From contig JAEYMI010000028.1 in assembly GCA_023461275.1 (NCBI GenBank), positions 1-64,000 of the forward strand: DNA of 64,000 bases, written 5' to 3'. Of this stretch, positions 57,154-64,000 are shown one piece after another. The position numbers and the translations under genes were made by a program. This DNA comes from Actinomycetes bacterium. Lineage in GTDB: Bacteria > Actinomycetota > Actinomycetes > Mycobacteriales > Mycobacteriaceae. The notes beneath the pieces are model-generated. The model was given only the letters and a program-made list of their open reading frames with translations, was not told where the DNA came from and did no database searches. Numbering within the stretch: position 1 is the first letter of the stretch; each line of letters opens with the position of its first letter.

Positions 57154-60100
57154 CACGCGTTTTTCCGACACCGAACCGCGGGTGCCGAGTCGCTGGGCGA
57201 AGAGCCCGACGCGAAGTTCCTCGACCAACCACTGCGCGTGCTCATTAAACGCATCCCGTCGACCGCGAGGAAGTTGTTCGAGGCGCTGATTCCATCGTTG
57301 GGTCACACGGTCGATGACCTCGAGTCCCTGGGTATCCCGTGCGGCCGACGCCGGCAACTGCTCAAGTCGCAGCACCGCGCCCTCCAGATAGCGGGCGAGG
57401 TCGGCGAGATGTTCGGCGGGCGTGGCCAGCACGAATCCGTCGAACACCAGATGATCGAGTTGTTCGGCAACGTCGTCGGCGGCCACCGTGCCCACGTGAT
57501 CGTCGATGGCTCGCCGCACCGGGGCCACCCAGGTCAACGCGTCGACGGCGAGCCGGAAGATGTCCGGCGCCAATGCTCGTGCCCGTGGTCCGATCTCGTC
57601 GAGGAGTGCCCGGAACTGCTGGGGCTCACGTACGTCGCCGAGTCGTCGATCTCCGGCGGTGAGATCACGAATCGCGCGCCGGGTGCAATCGGCGAACAGG
57701 GCATCGGAGTCCCGGTAGGGGTTCTGGCTCAGTGCAAGTCGTCGGGCCGGGTCCAGTCCGGCAGCTGCCTTCTTCGTCAGGGGAGCGATGTGCAGTTCCA
57801 GTAGCGCCACCACCGCATGGTTGATCAGCGTGGCCCGTTGCTCGCGGCTCACCGCGGCCACCGTCGCGATGCCGCGTAGTTGCCCGGCGGGCGCGTGCAC
57901 GGGTTCGACAGCGGGATAGTGGTTGATCGGTTGCCCCGCGACAGTGGTGGTGACCTCGTCGGCGAGGATGCCGATGGTGTCGGCGGTCCAATCTGTGGCC
58001 ACCGATCGTGGCGCCTGCGGTGCGGGGTCGACGCGGGAACGCAACTCCGGCAAGGATTTTCCCGACGCCACGATGCTGCCGTCGGTGGTGGTGACCGCGA
58101 AGTTCATCAGCAGGTGCGCCGGTACCCGGGACGGATCGAAATCGTCGGGGGAGATCGTCATGCCGGTCACCGTCGACAGTTCGCGGGCCAGGCCGCGGAC
58201 CAATGGCTCCGCGCGGGGCGTCAATCGGCTCAGCGCGAGATCGGCGAATCGTTGAGCCGGTGCCATCGATTTGCGTTGGGTCTTCGGTAGCGACTTGACC
58301 AGTTCGGTCGCCAGCTCAGAACGCAGTCCAGGCACCGACCAGTCGAAGCCCGCGGGACGCACATGCGCGAGCAGCGGTTCGGGAATGACGACAGTGACCC
58401 CGTCGTCGGGTGCGCCGGGTTCAAACCGGTAGCGCAACTCCAGCCGCGTTTCGCCCTGCTGCCACACCCCGGGAAAGTCGTTGTCCGACAGCGTGGTATC
58501 GGCTGCCACGTCCTCCGGGCGCAGATCCAGTAGCTCAGGTGTGGCGCGCCGGGCCTGCTTCCACCAGGTGTCGAAATGTCGGGCCGAGACCACGTCGGCG
58601 CCGACGCGCTGATCGTAGAAGTCGAAGAGCTGGTCCTCGGTGATCACGATGTCGCGCCGTCGCGCCCGATGCTCCACTTCCTCCGCGGCGTCGAGGAGGT
58701 CGCGATTGCGTTGGAAGAAGCGGTGATTGGTGTGCCAGTCGCCCTCGACCAACGCGTGCCGGATGAACAGCGCGCGTGACGTGGGAGCGTCGATCGACCC
58801 GAAGTGCACTCGGCGTTGCGCAACGAGCACAACGCCATAGAGGGTGACGCGCTCGTAGGCCATCGCCGCACCCTGCTTGGCCGACCAGTGCGGCTCGCTG
58901 TAGGTGCGCTTGGCGAGTTTCCCGGCGAGATTCTCGACCCAGAGCGGATCGATCGACGCCACGGTGTGCGCGAAAAGTCGGGAGGTCTCCAAGATTTCGG
59001 CTGCCATGATGAAGGCGGGCGGTTTCTTGGCCAGCGCGGAGCCGGGGAAGATCAGCAGGGTGGTGTTGCGGGCGCCGGTGTATTCACGCGAGTCGGTGCG
59101 TCGGGCGGCGATGTTGCCCAGCAACCCGGACAGGATCGATCGGTGAATCGCGTCGGCGTCGCGCTCGGTGGGGCGGGTCGACCAGTCGAGGTCGCCGACC
59201 ACCGAACGCAGCTGCCGGTGCAGTTCCCACCATTCCCGCACGCGTAGGTAGTGGATGAACTCACTCTCGCACAACCGTCGGAACTTGTTGTTCGACAATG
59301 TCGATCGCTGCTCGTCGAGGTACCGCCACATCTCGAGGTAGGCGACGAACTCGGACTTGTCGACGTCGAATCGTCGGTGTGCCTCGTCGGCGGCGCCACG
59401 CCGTTCGGCCGGGCGCTCGCGGACGTCGGGGATCGACAACGCGGCGGCGATCACCAGCACATGGTCGAGGCAGCCGAGTTCGTGCGCGGCGGTGAGCATC
59501 CGGCCGATCCGCGGATCGACCGGCAACCGTGCCATGGTGCGGCCGACGTTCGTCAGCCGCGGGTCGTGATCGGGTTTCTGTTCGATGGCACCGAGTTCGG
59601 TGAGGACGGCCATTCCGTCGCGGATGGCTCGTTCATCCGGCGGCTGTACGAAGGGGAAGTCGGCGACGTCGCCGAGGCGCAGCGAGAGCATCTGCAGGAT
59701 GACCGCGGCGAGGTTGGTGCGCAGGATCTCCGGGTCGGTGAAACCGTCGCGGGAGTCGAAGTCGCGTTCGCTGTAGAGCCGGATGCAGATACCGGGCGCC
59801 ACACGCCCGCATCGGCCGGCGCGTTGGCGCGCGCTGGCCTGCGAGACCTTTTCGATCGGGAGGCGATTGACCTTGGTGCGGGTGGAGTACCGCGAGATGC
59901 GCGCAGTGCCGGAATCGATCACGTAGCGGATGCCCGGCACGGTGAGCGAGGTCTCGGCGACGTTGGTGGCCAACACGATTCGACGCCCGTTCGACGGGCT
60001 GAACACCTTCTGCTGATCGGCGATCGACAACCGCGCGAACAGTGGGACGATCTCGGCGCCCTGTGACGCGCGTCGGGTCAGCGCGTCCGCGGTGTCACGG

Positions 60101-61113
60101 ATGTCACGTTCGGTGGGTAAGAAGACGAGGATGTCGCCGCGCTCATGCGACCACAACTCGTCGATCGCGCGGTCGATACCCGCGATCTGATCGAGATCGG
60201 CGTGATCGTTGTCGTCGGAGTCGGCATCGGGATCGTCGTCGGCCGAGAGCGGTCGGTAACGGATCTCGACCGGGAAGGTACGCCCGGACACCTCGAGTAC
60301 CGGCACAGTATGGGTGGCGTCGGTGAAATGCTTTGCGAATCGGTCGGGTTCGATGGTCGCCGAGGTGATGATCACCTTGAGGTCCGGCCGCTTGGGCAGG
60401 ATGCGTTTGAGGTAGCCGAGAATGAAGTCGATGTTGAGGCTGCGTTCGTGCGCCTCGTCGATGATCAGTGTGTCGTAGCGGCGCAGCAGCGGATCGGAGG
60501 TCATCTCGCGCAGCAGGATGCCGTCGGTCATCACCTTGACCAAGGTGTCGGCGCCGGCCTTGTCGGTGAAGCGCACCGAGAACCCGATGGCGTCGCCGAT
60601 CTCGGTGCCGGTCTCGTCGGCAATGCGGCGCGCCACCGAGCTGGCCGCAATGCGTCGCGGCTGGGTGTGCCCGATGGCGCCGCGGATGCCGCGGCCGAGT
60701 TCGAGGCAGATCTTGGGGATCTGGGTGGTCTTGCCCGAGCCGGTCTCGCCGGCGATCACCACCACCTGGTGGGCGGCGATGGCATCCGCGATCTCATCGC
60801 GGGCGGCCGAGACCGGCAGCTCCGCGGGATAGCTGATCGTCGGTACCGATGCCAGACGGCGTTCGACGCGCGCGCGTGCCGACTCGATCTGCCCCAGCAC
60901 CGACGCCCAGTCGGAGTCCTTCGAGGAGTTGCGGCCAGACGAGCCCCTATTCGACGAGCCCCGGTCCGACGAGCGCCGGTCCGACGAGCGCCCATCCGAC
61001 GAGCCACGCCCCAGTTTGTCGATCTGGCGGCGAATGCGATGGGCGTCGGCGAACGTGAGGTCGTCGAGGGCATCGAGCGCGAGCCGGCGTTCACTGGTGG
61101 TGGGGACGGACAT
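57127..61113 (-). CDS. hrpA: ATP-dependent RNA helicase HrpA (DEAH family)
   Basis: 1328-residue DEAH helicase; HrpA proteins rescue stalled or collided ribosomes in other bacteria. Walker [10 protein letters not shown] at 122-130, DEAH at 219-222, [12 protein letters not shown] (motif V) and the RQRAGRCGR motif VI are visible; HA2, OB and the long DUF3418 C-terminal region follow. Residues ~36-66 are an RGSSD-type low-complexity insert made of 15-bp units. ATG 61113 is the first Met consistent with the family; longer readings are unsupported. Divergent from the aminotransferase gene. Confidence 0.95.
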   Translation of the reverse strand: MSVPTTSERRLALDALDDLTFADAHRIRRQIDKLGRGSSDGRSSDRRSSDRGSSNRGSSGRNSSKDSDWASVLGQIESARARVERRLASVPTISYPAELPVSAARDEIADAIAAHQVVVIAGETGSGKTTQIPKICLELGRGIRGAIGHTQPRRIAASSVARRIADETGTEIGDAIGFSVRFTDKAGADTLVKVMTDGILLREMTSDPLLRRYDTLIIDEAHERSLNIDFILGYLKRILPKRPDLKVIITSATIEPDRFAKHFTDATHTVPVLEVSGRTFPVEIRYRPLSADDDPDADSDDNDHADLDQIAGIDRAIDELWSHERGDILVFLPTERDIRDTADALTRRASQGAEIVPLFARLSIADQQKVFSPSNGRRIVLATNVAETSLTVPGIRYVIDSGTARISRYSTRTKVNRLPIEKVSQASARQRAGRCGRVAPGICIRLYSERDFDSRDGFTDPEILRTNLAAVILQMLSLRLGDVADFPFVQPPDERAIRDGMAVLTELGAIEQKPDHDPRLTNVGRTMARLPVDPRIGRMLTAAHELGCLDHVLVIAAALSIPDVRERPAERRGAADEAHRRFDVDKSEFVAYLEMWRYLDEQRSTLSNNKFRRLCESEFIHYLRVREWWELHRQLRSVVGDLDWSTRPTERDADAIHRSILSGLLGNIAARRTDSREYTGARNTTLLIFPGSALAKKPPAFIMAAEILETSRLFAHTVASIDPLWVENLAGKLAKRTYSEPHWSAKQGAAMAYERVTLYGVVLVAQRRVHFGSIDAPTSRALFIRHALVEGDWHTNHRFFQRNRDLLDAAEEVEHRARRRDIVITEDQLFDFYDQRVGADVVSARHFDTWWKQARRATPELLDLRPEDVAADTTLSDNDFPGVWQQGETRLELRYRFEPGAPDDGVTVVIPEPLLAHVRPAGFDWSVPGLRSELATELVKSLPKTQRKSMAPAQRFADLALSRLTPRAEPLVRGLARELSTVTGMTISPDDFDPSRVPAHLLMNFAVTTTDGSIVASGKSLPELRSRVDPAPQAPRSVATDWTADTIGILADEVTTTVAGQPINHYPAVEPVHAPAGQLRGIATVAAVSREQRATLINHAVVALLELHIAPLTKKAAAGLDPARRLALSQNPYRDSDALFADCTRRAIRDLTAGDRRLGDVREPQQFRALLDEIGPRARALAPDIFRLAVDALTWVAPVRRAIDDHVGTVAADDVAEQLDHLVFDGFVLATPAEHLADLARYLEGAVLRLEQLPASAARDTQGLEVIDRVTQRWNQRLEQLPRGRRDAFNEHAQWLVEELRVGLFAQRLGTRGSVSEKRVLRALDGFV
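60938..61012. repeat. Five 15-bp tandem units in the hrpA N-terminal region
   Basis: Units start at 60938, 60953, 60968, 60983 and 60998, each beginning GACGAG on the plus strand. On the hrpA strand they encode RSSD/RGSS-like repeats. Confidence 0.88.
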
Positions 61114-61177
61114 GATCTGTCCAGGATATGGGCCCCGGCTGGGCGGCGTCGAAACCCGTCCCGGCATCATGGAGACC

Positions 61178-62407
61178 ATGACTGGCTCACTGTGGCACGG
61201 CTTCGCCGATATGGGTTCGGTGACGACCAATGGTTCCTTCGTCGTCACCCGCGGCAAGGGAGCCCGAATCTGGGATCAGCACGGCAACGAGTACCTCGAC
61301 GCGACGGCGGGTTTGTGGTTCACCAACGTCGGACACGGCCGCACCGAGATCGCGACGGCGGTCGCCGACCAGCTCTCGACGTTGGCCCACTACTCGGGTT
61401 TCGGTGACATCACCGCCGACGTCACCGACGCACTGGCCGACCGGCTCGCGGCGATCGCGCCCGTCGCGGGAAGCAAGATCTTCTTCACCTCCGGCGGTAG
61501 CGACTCCATCGACACCGCGGCGAAGCTCGCCCGACGCTACTGGCATGAGCAGGGCAAACCCGGCAAGACGATCATTGTCGGGCGCACCAAGGCCTACCAC
61601 GGCATGCATGTCGCGGGCACCGCGCTGGCCGGCATCCCGCTCAACCGTGAGGGCTATGGCGAATTCATGCCCGACGCCGACACCGTCGAGTGGGACAACG
61701 CCAAGAGCCTGCTCGGATTGATCGAGCGTCTCGGCGCTGACCGCATCGCAGCGTTCTTCTGCGAGCCGATCATCGGTGCCGGCGGTATCTACCTGCCGCC
61801 GGAGGGCTATCTGTCCGAGGTGCGCGAGATCTGCCGCGACCACGACATTCTCTTCGTTGTCGACGAGGTGGTCACCGGATTCGGCCGCATCGGCGGCGGC
61901 GAGTGGTTCGCGTCGAGCCGCTTTGACCTCGCGCCGGACATGATGACGACCGCCAAGGGCCTCACCTCCGGCTATGTCCCGATGGGTGCGGTGTTCATCG
62001 CGCCGCACATCGCCGAGCCGTTCTTCGCCGGTGGCGTGTGGTGGCGGCACGGCTACACCTACGGCGGTCACGCCGGAGCGGCCGCCGCGGCGATGGCCAA
62101 CCTCGACATCATCGAGCGGGAGAACCTGCTCGACGAGGCGGCGCGCCTCGAGGGTGACCTGGCAACGCATTTCGCTCCGCTGGCCGACCTCGACGCGGTC
62201 TCCGAGGTGCGTACCGGACTCGGCGCGGTCACCGCGGTGCAGCTCGCCGATCCAGCGCAGGCGGTGCCCTCGGTCGGCAAGCTGCGTGCCCACGGGGTCA
62301 GCGGCCGCGCGGCAGGCCAAGGCGCACTGCAGATCTCGCCGTCGTTCGTGATGACCACCGACGAGGTCGCCGACCTGGCGTCGCGTATCGGCGCGGCCCT
62401 GAGCTGA
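61178..62407 (+). CDS. Class III aminotransferase (omega-amino acid type)
   Basis: 409-residue PLP enzyme of the class III family. The PLP-binding Lys is K260 (TTAKGLTSGY) and the ring-nitrogen Asp is D229 (VVDEVVTGFGRIG); TSGGSDSIDTAAKLAR binds the cofactor phosphate. Members use beta-alanine, polyamines or amines with pyruvate; the amino donor is unknown. ATG 61178 has GGAG 3 nt upstream; ATG 61169 is an alternative. Followed 39 nt later by a kinase-fold gene. Confidence 0.9.
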   Translation: MTGSLWHGFADMGSVTTNGSFVVTRGKGARIWDQHGNEYLDATAGLWFTNVGHGRTEIATAVADQLSTLAHYSGFGDITADVTDALADRLAAIAPVAGSKIFFTSGGSDSIDTAAKLARRYWHEQGKPGKTIIVGRTKAYHGMHVAGTALAGIPLNREGYGEFMPDADTVEWDNAKSLLGLIERLGADRIAAFFCEPIIGAGGIYLPPEGYLSEVREICRDHDILFVVDEVVTGFGRIGGGEWFASSRFDLAPDMMTTAKGLTSGYVPMGAVFIAPHIAEPFFAGGVWWRHGYTYGGHAGAAAAAMANLDIIERENLLDEAARLEGDLATHFAPLADLDAVSEVRTGLGAVTAVQLADPAQAVPSVGKLRAHGVSGRAAGQGALQISPSFVMTTDEVADLASRIGAALS

Positions 62408-62446
62408 CACAGTGCCGGCTGGTTCCATACACTTCCGGGTTGGCAC

Positions 62447-63403
62447 ATGGCCGAGCCCTTTATCGAAGCGGTGACGACGCGGCGGTGGCAGCACGACGTC
62501 GAGGCGTGGATCGGTGACAGGGTCGCCGATCTGGGTCGGCGCCAGACCGCACCGATCGACCGGCACCGCCTCAGGCCGTGGTCGATCCAGCTGATCGTGC
62601 CCACCGATCGCGGCCGGATGTGGTTCAAGAGCAATTGTGCCGCAATGTCTTTCGAGGCCGGTCTGCATCAGCGGTTGGCGGAGTTGGTTCCCGATGCCGT
62701 CCACGCACCGGCTGCGGTCGATGTCACCCGTGGGTGGATGTTGACCGACGATCACGGACCCACTGTGGCCGACGGTGACCCGGCCGCCGACGTCTGGACC
62801 GATTTGCTGGTATCGACTGCGCATATGCAGCGGGAGTTGGCTTCTCACGCCGATACGATCGTGGCGACCGGGCTGCCCGACTGCCGCCCGGAGACCGTCG
62901 TCGACCGTTTCGACAGCCTGGTCGACCGACTTGCGGTGCTGCCGACCGCGCATCGGTCGCATCTGGACAACGCGACTCGGTCGGCTCTGTTGGCATCCCG
63001 GTCACGTGTGCTCGAAGCCGCCGACTTGCTTGCAGATTCACCGGTGCCGCCCTCGTTGCAGCACGGTGACCTCCATCCGGGAAATGTGTTCGCCGACAAG
63101 ACCATCTTCGACTTCGGCGATGCGCAGTGGGCCGCGGCGTTCGAGGTCCTCCAAGTCCCGCGGAGGATGATCGCCATCCGCGATGACGCTCCGTGGGATC
63201 GGTTACGTGACGCCTACCTCGACGTCTGGTCCGATCTGATCGACCGGCGCGATGCGCGATCGCTGGCGGCCGCGACGGCGGTCACCCAGGTGGTCAACCG
63301 CGCTGCCACCTGGGCGGATGCCCTGGATGGGGGATCCAGAAGCGATCTCGAGCAGTGGGGAAACGCTCCGCTGGAGACGTTGACCGGACTTCTCCGGAAC
63401 TGA
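62447..63403 (+). CDS. Aminoglycoside-phosphotransferase-fold kinase
   Basis: 318-residue APH-family protein. The catalytic loop is LQHGDLHPGNVF (Asp as base) and the metal-binding motif is IFDFGDAQWA, both intact. The N-lobe Lys and Gly-rich loop are less clear (RMWFKSNCAAMSFEAGL). Substrate unknown; such kinases act on small hydroxylated molecules or antibiotics. ATG 62447 lies 39 nt after the aminotransferase. The gene end carries a partial tandem duplication (63389-63422). Confidence 0.8.
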   Translation: MAEPFIEAVTTRRWQHDVEAWIGDRVADLGRRQTAPIDRHRLRPWSIQLIVPTDRGRMWFKSNCAAMSFEAGLHQRLAELVPDAVHAPAAVDVTRGWMLTDDHGPTVADGDPAADVWTDLLVSTAHMQRELASHADTIVATGLPDCRPETVVDRFDSLVDRLAVLPTAHRSHLDNATRSALLASRSRVLEAADLLADSPVPPSLQHGDLHPGNVFADKTIFDFGDAQWAAAFEVLQVPRRMIAIRDDAPWDRLRDAYLDVWSDLIDRRDARSLAAATAVTQVVNRAATWADALDGGSRSDLEQWGNAPLETLTGLLRN

Positions 63404-63422
63404 ACTGCTTCTCCAAAACTGA
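63389..63422 (+). repeat. Imperfect duplication spanning the stop of the APH-fold gene
   Basis: CTTCTCCGGAACTGA (63389-63403, ending in the stop codon) recurs as CTTCTCCAAAACTGA (63408-63422): 13 of 15 identical, period 19. Confidence 0.75.
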
Positions 63423-63433
63423 TGCCGGCGGCC

Positions 63434-64000
63434 TCACCCCTGCGTGGTCGGCAGCACCACCATCGACGCCACGTTGACGTCCGCCGGTTGGGAGACCGAC
63501 CACGCGAGTGCCTCGGCGATCGCGGTCGCTGGGATCGGTGGATTGTCGACCGCGAAGGATGCGAGAGCCTCCTTCGAACCGGGATAGGCCATGTCGTGTC
63601 CGAGGTCGGATTCGGTCATGCCGGGTTCAATGGCACGCACGCGGACGCCGCGAGGGCCCAATTCGGCACGCAAGGTGTGCGTCAGATGGGTGACAGCCGC
63701 CTTGGTGGCGTTGTAGACGGCATACGTCGGCAGCACGATGTGCGCTCCGATGGAGCTGATCAGCACCAGATCAGCCGGCCGCCCCTCGTCGGCGGCGGCC
63801 AGCAGATCGCCGAGACCGGCGCGGGCGGTGTCGAGTACACCCATGACGTTGACGTCGACCATGCGGCGCCACTCGTCCCGGTCGGCGTCGTGGAACGGGG
63901 CAGCGAGCATCGCGCCGGCGTTGGCGACGACGATGTCGGGCGAGCCGAGATGTGTGCGTACGTCGTCGAACGCCTTGTTGACCGATTCGGTGTCGGAGAC
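63434..64000 (-). CDS. Short-chain dehydrogenase/reductase, N-terminus beyond the right edge
   Basis: C-terminal 188 residues of an SDR-family oxidoreductase; the frame is open to the last base of the window. NAGA (after IVV) is the conserved cofactor motif, ISSIG supplies the catalytic Ser, and YAVYNATK holds the Tyr-x3-Lys. The Gly-rich NAD(P) motif lies outside. Substrate unknown; the sequence style (PGMTESDL) fits the YdfG-like group. Convergent with the APH-fold gene (30-nt gap). Confidence 0.9.
   Translation of the reverse strand, partial: VSDTESVNKAFDDVRTHLGSPDIVVANAGAMLAAPFHDADRDEWRRMVDVNVMGVLDTARAGLGDLLAAADEGRPADLVLISSIGAHIVLPTYAVYNATKAAVTHLTHTLRAELGPRGVRVRAIEPGMTESDLGHDMAYPGSKEALASFAVDNPPIPATAIAEALAWSVSQPADVNVASMVVLPTTQG

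Overview
This window is high-GC chromosomal DNA from a mycolic-acid-type actinomycete. The gene order pnp ... ald-aldR ... dapB ... thyA-dfrA ... thyX-dapA-rnj ... ftsK ... pgsA-clgR-pspA ... recA-recX ... miaB ... miaA-dapF-hflX ... lexA-chiZ-nrdR-hrpA matches the Mycobacterium tuberculosis Rv2783-Rv2718 region. The fructose PTS locus, gluABCD placed between recX and miaB, an intein-free recA and several gene differences point away from Mycobacterium itself. Gordonia or a close relative is the best guess; that is an inference from synteny and protein style, not a database result.

Layout. 1-4.9 kb: 3' end of pnp, a 1-kb segment with a membrane-protein gene bracketed by a duplicated pnp 3' end, a cNMP/CBS/DUF294 signalling protein, an NRDE protein and a GAP-family transporter gene broken by one in-frame stop. 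4.9-9.1 kb: ald and its divergent Lrp-type regulator, a second (intact) GAP-family gene, a nitrilase-type hydrolase, dapB. 9.1-14.7 kb: small membrane and flavodoxin-like proteins, a formylglycine-generating enzyme with a tautomerase, a SIMPL protein, thyA-dfrA, an AlkX-type DNA glycosylase. 14.7-20.5 kb: accessory enzymes, a TetR/DUF1304 divergent pair, a HAD hydrolase, a 36-residue membrane-protein ORF under a palindrome-rich promoter, and two exported phosphatases. 20.7-28.1 kb: thyX-dapA-rnj, a TIGR03085 protein, ftsK. 28.1-33.8 kb: a yybP-ykoY-type manganese riboswitch and terC, yciI, argA, pgsA, clgR, pspA, a glycosyltransferase, DUF3046. 33.8-39.1 kb: recA-recX and the gluABCD glutamate-type ABC transporter. 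39.2-47.3 kb: miaB, miaA, dapF and hflX with conserved partners. 47.4-55.0 kb: fruR-fruK-fruA-ptsH divergent from ptsI plus a GH13 glycosidase. 55.0-64 kb: lexA and the SOS-controlled LysM gene, nrdR, hrpA, an aminotransferase, an APH-fold kinase and a partial SDR.

How the genes work together. Three lysine/diaminopimelate steps (dapB, dapA, dapF) and both thymidylate synthases with DHFR are spread through the window. recA, lexA and the LysM gene carry LexA boxes and form an SOS regulon; clgR and pspA fit the envelope-stress unit known from mycobacteria. The fru genes and ptsI/ptsH make a complete fructose phosphotransferase chain.

The window is mostly core genome: no CRISPR array, insertion sequence, tRNA, rRNA or prophage was seen. 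What is unexplained is small-scale: a recurrent set of 12-19-bp tandem duplications at gene ends and 15-bp arrays inside genes, the pnp 3'-end duplication, a run of genes with a TANNNT box 6-8 nt before the start codon (leaderless transcripts), and dense palindromes in front of the 36-residue ORF.
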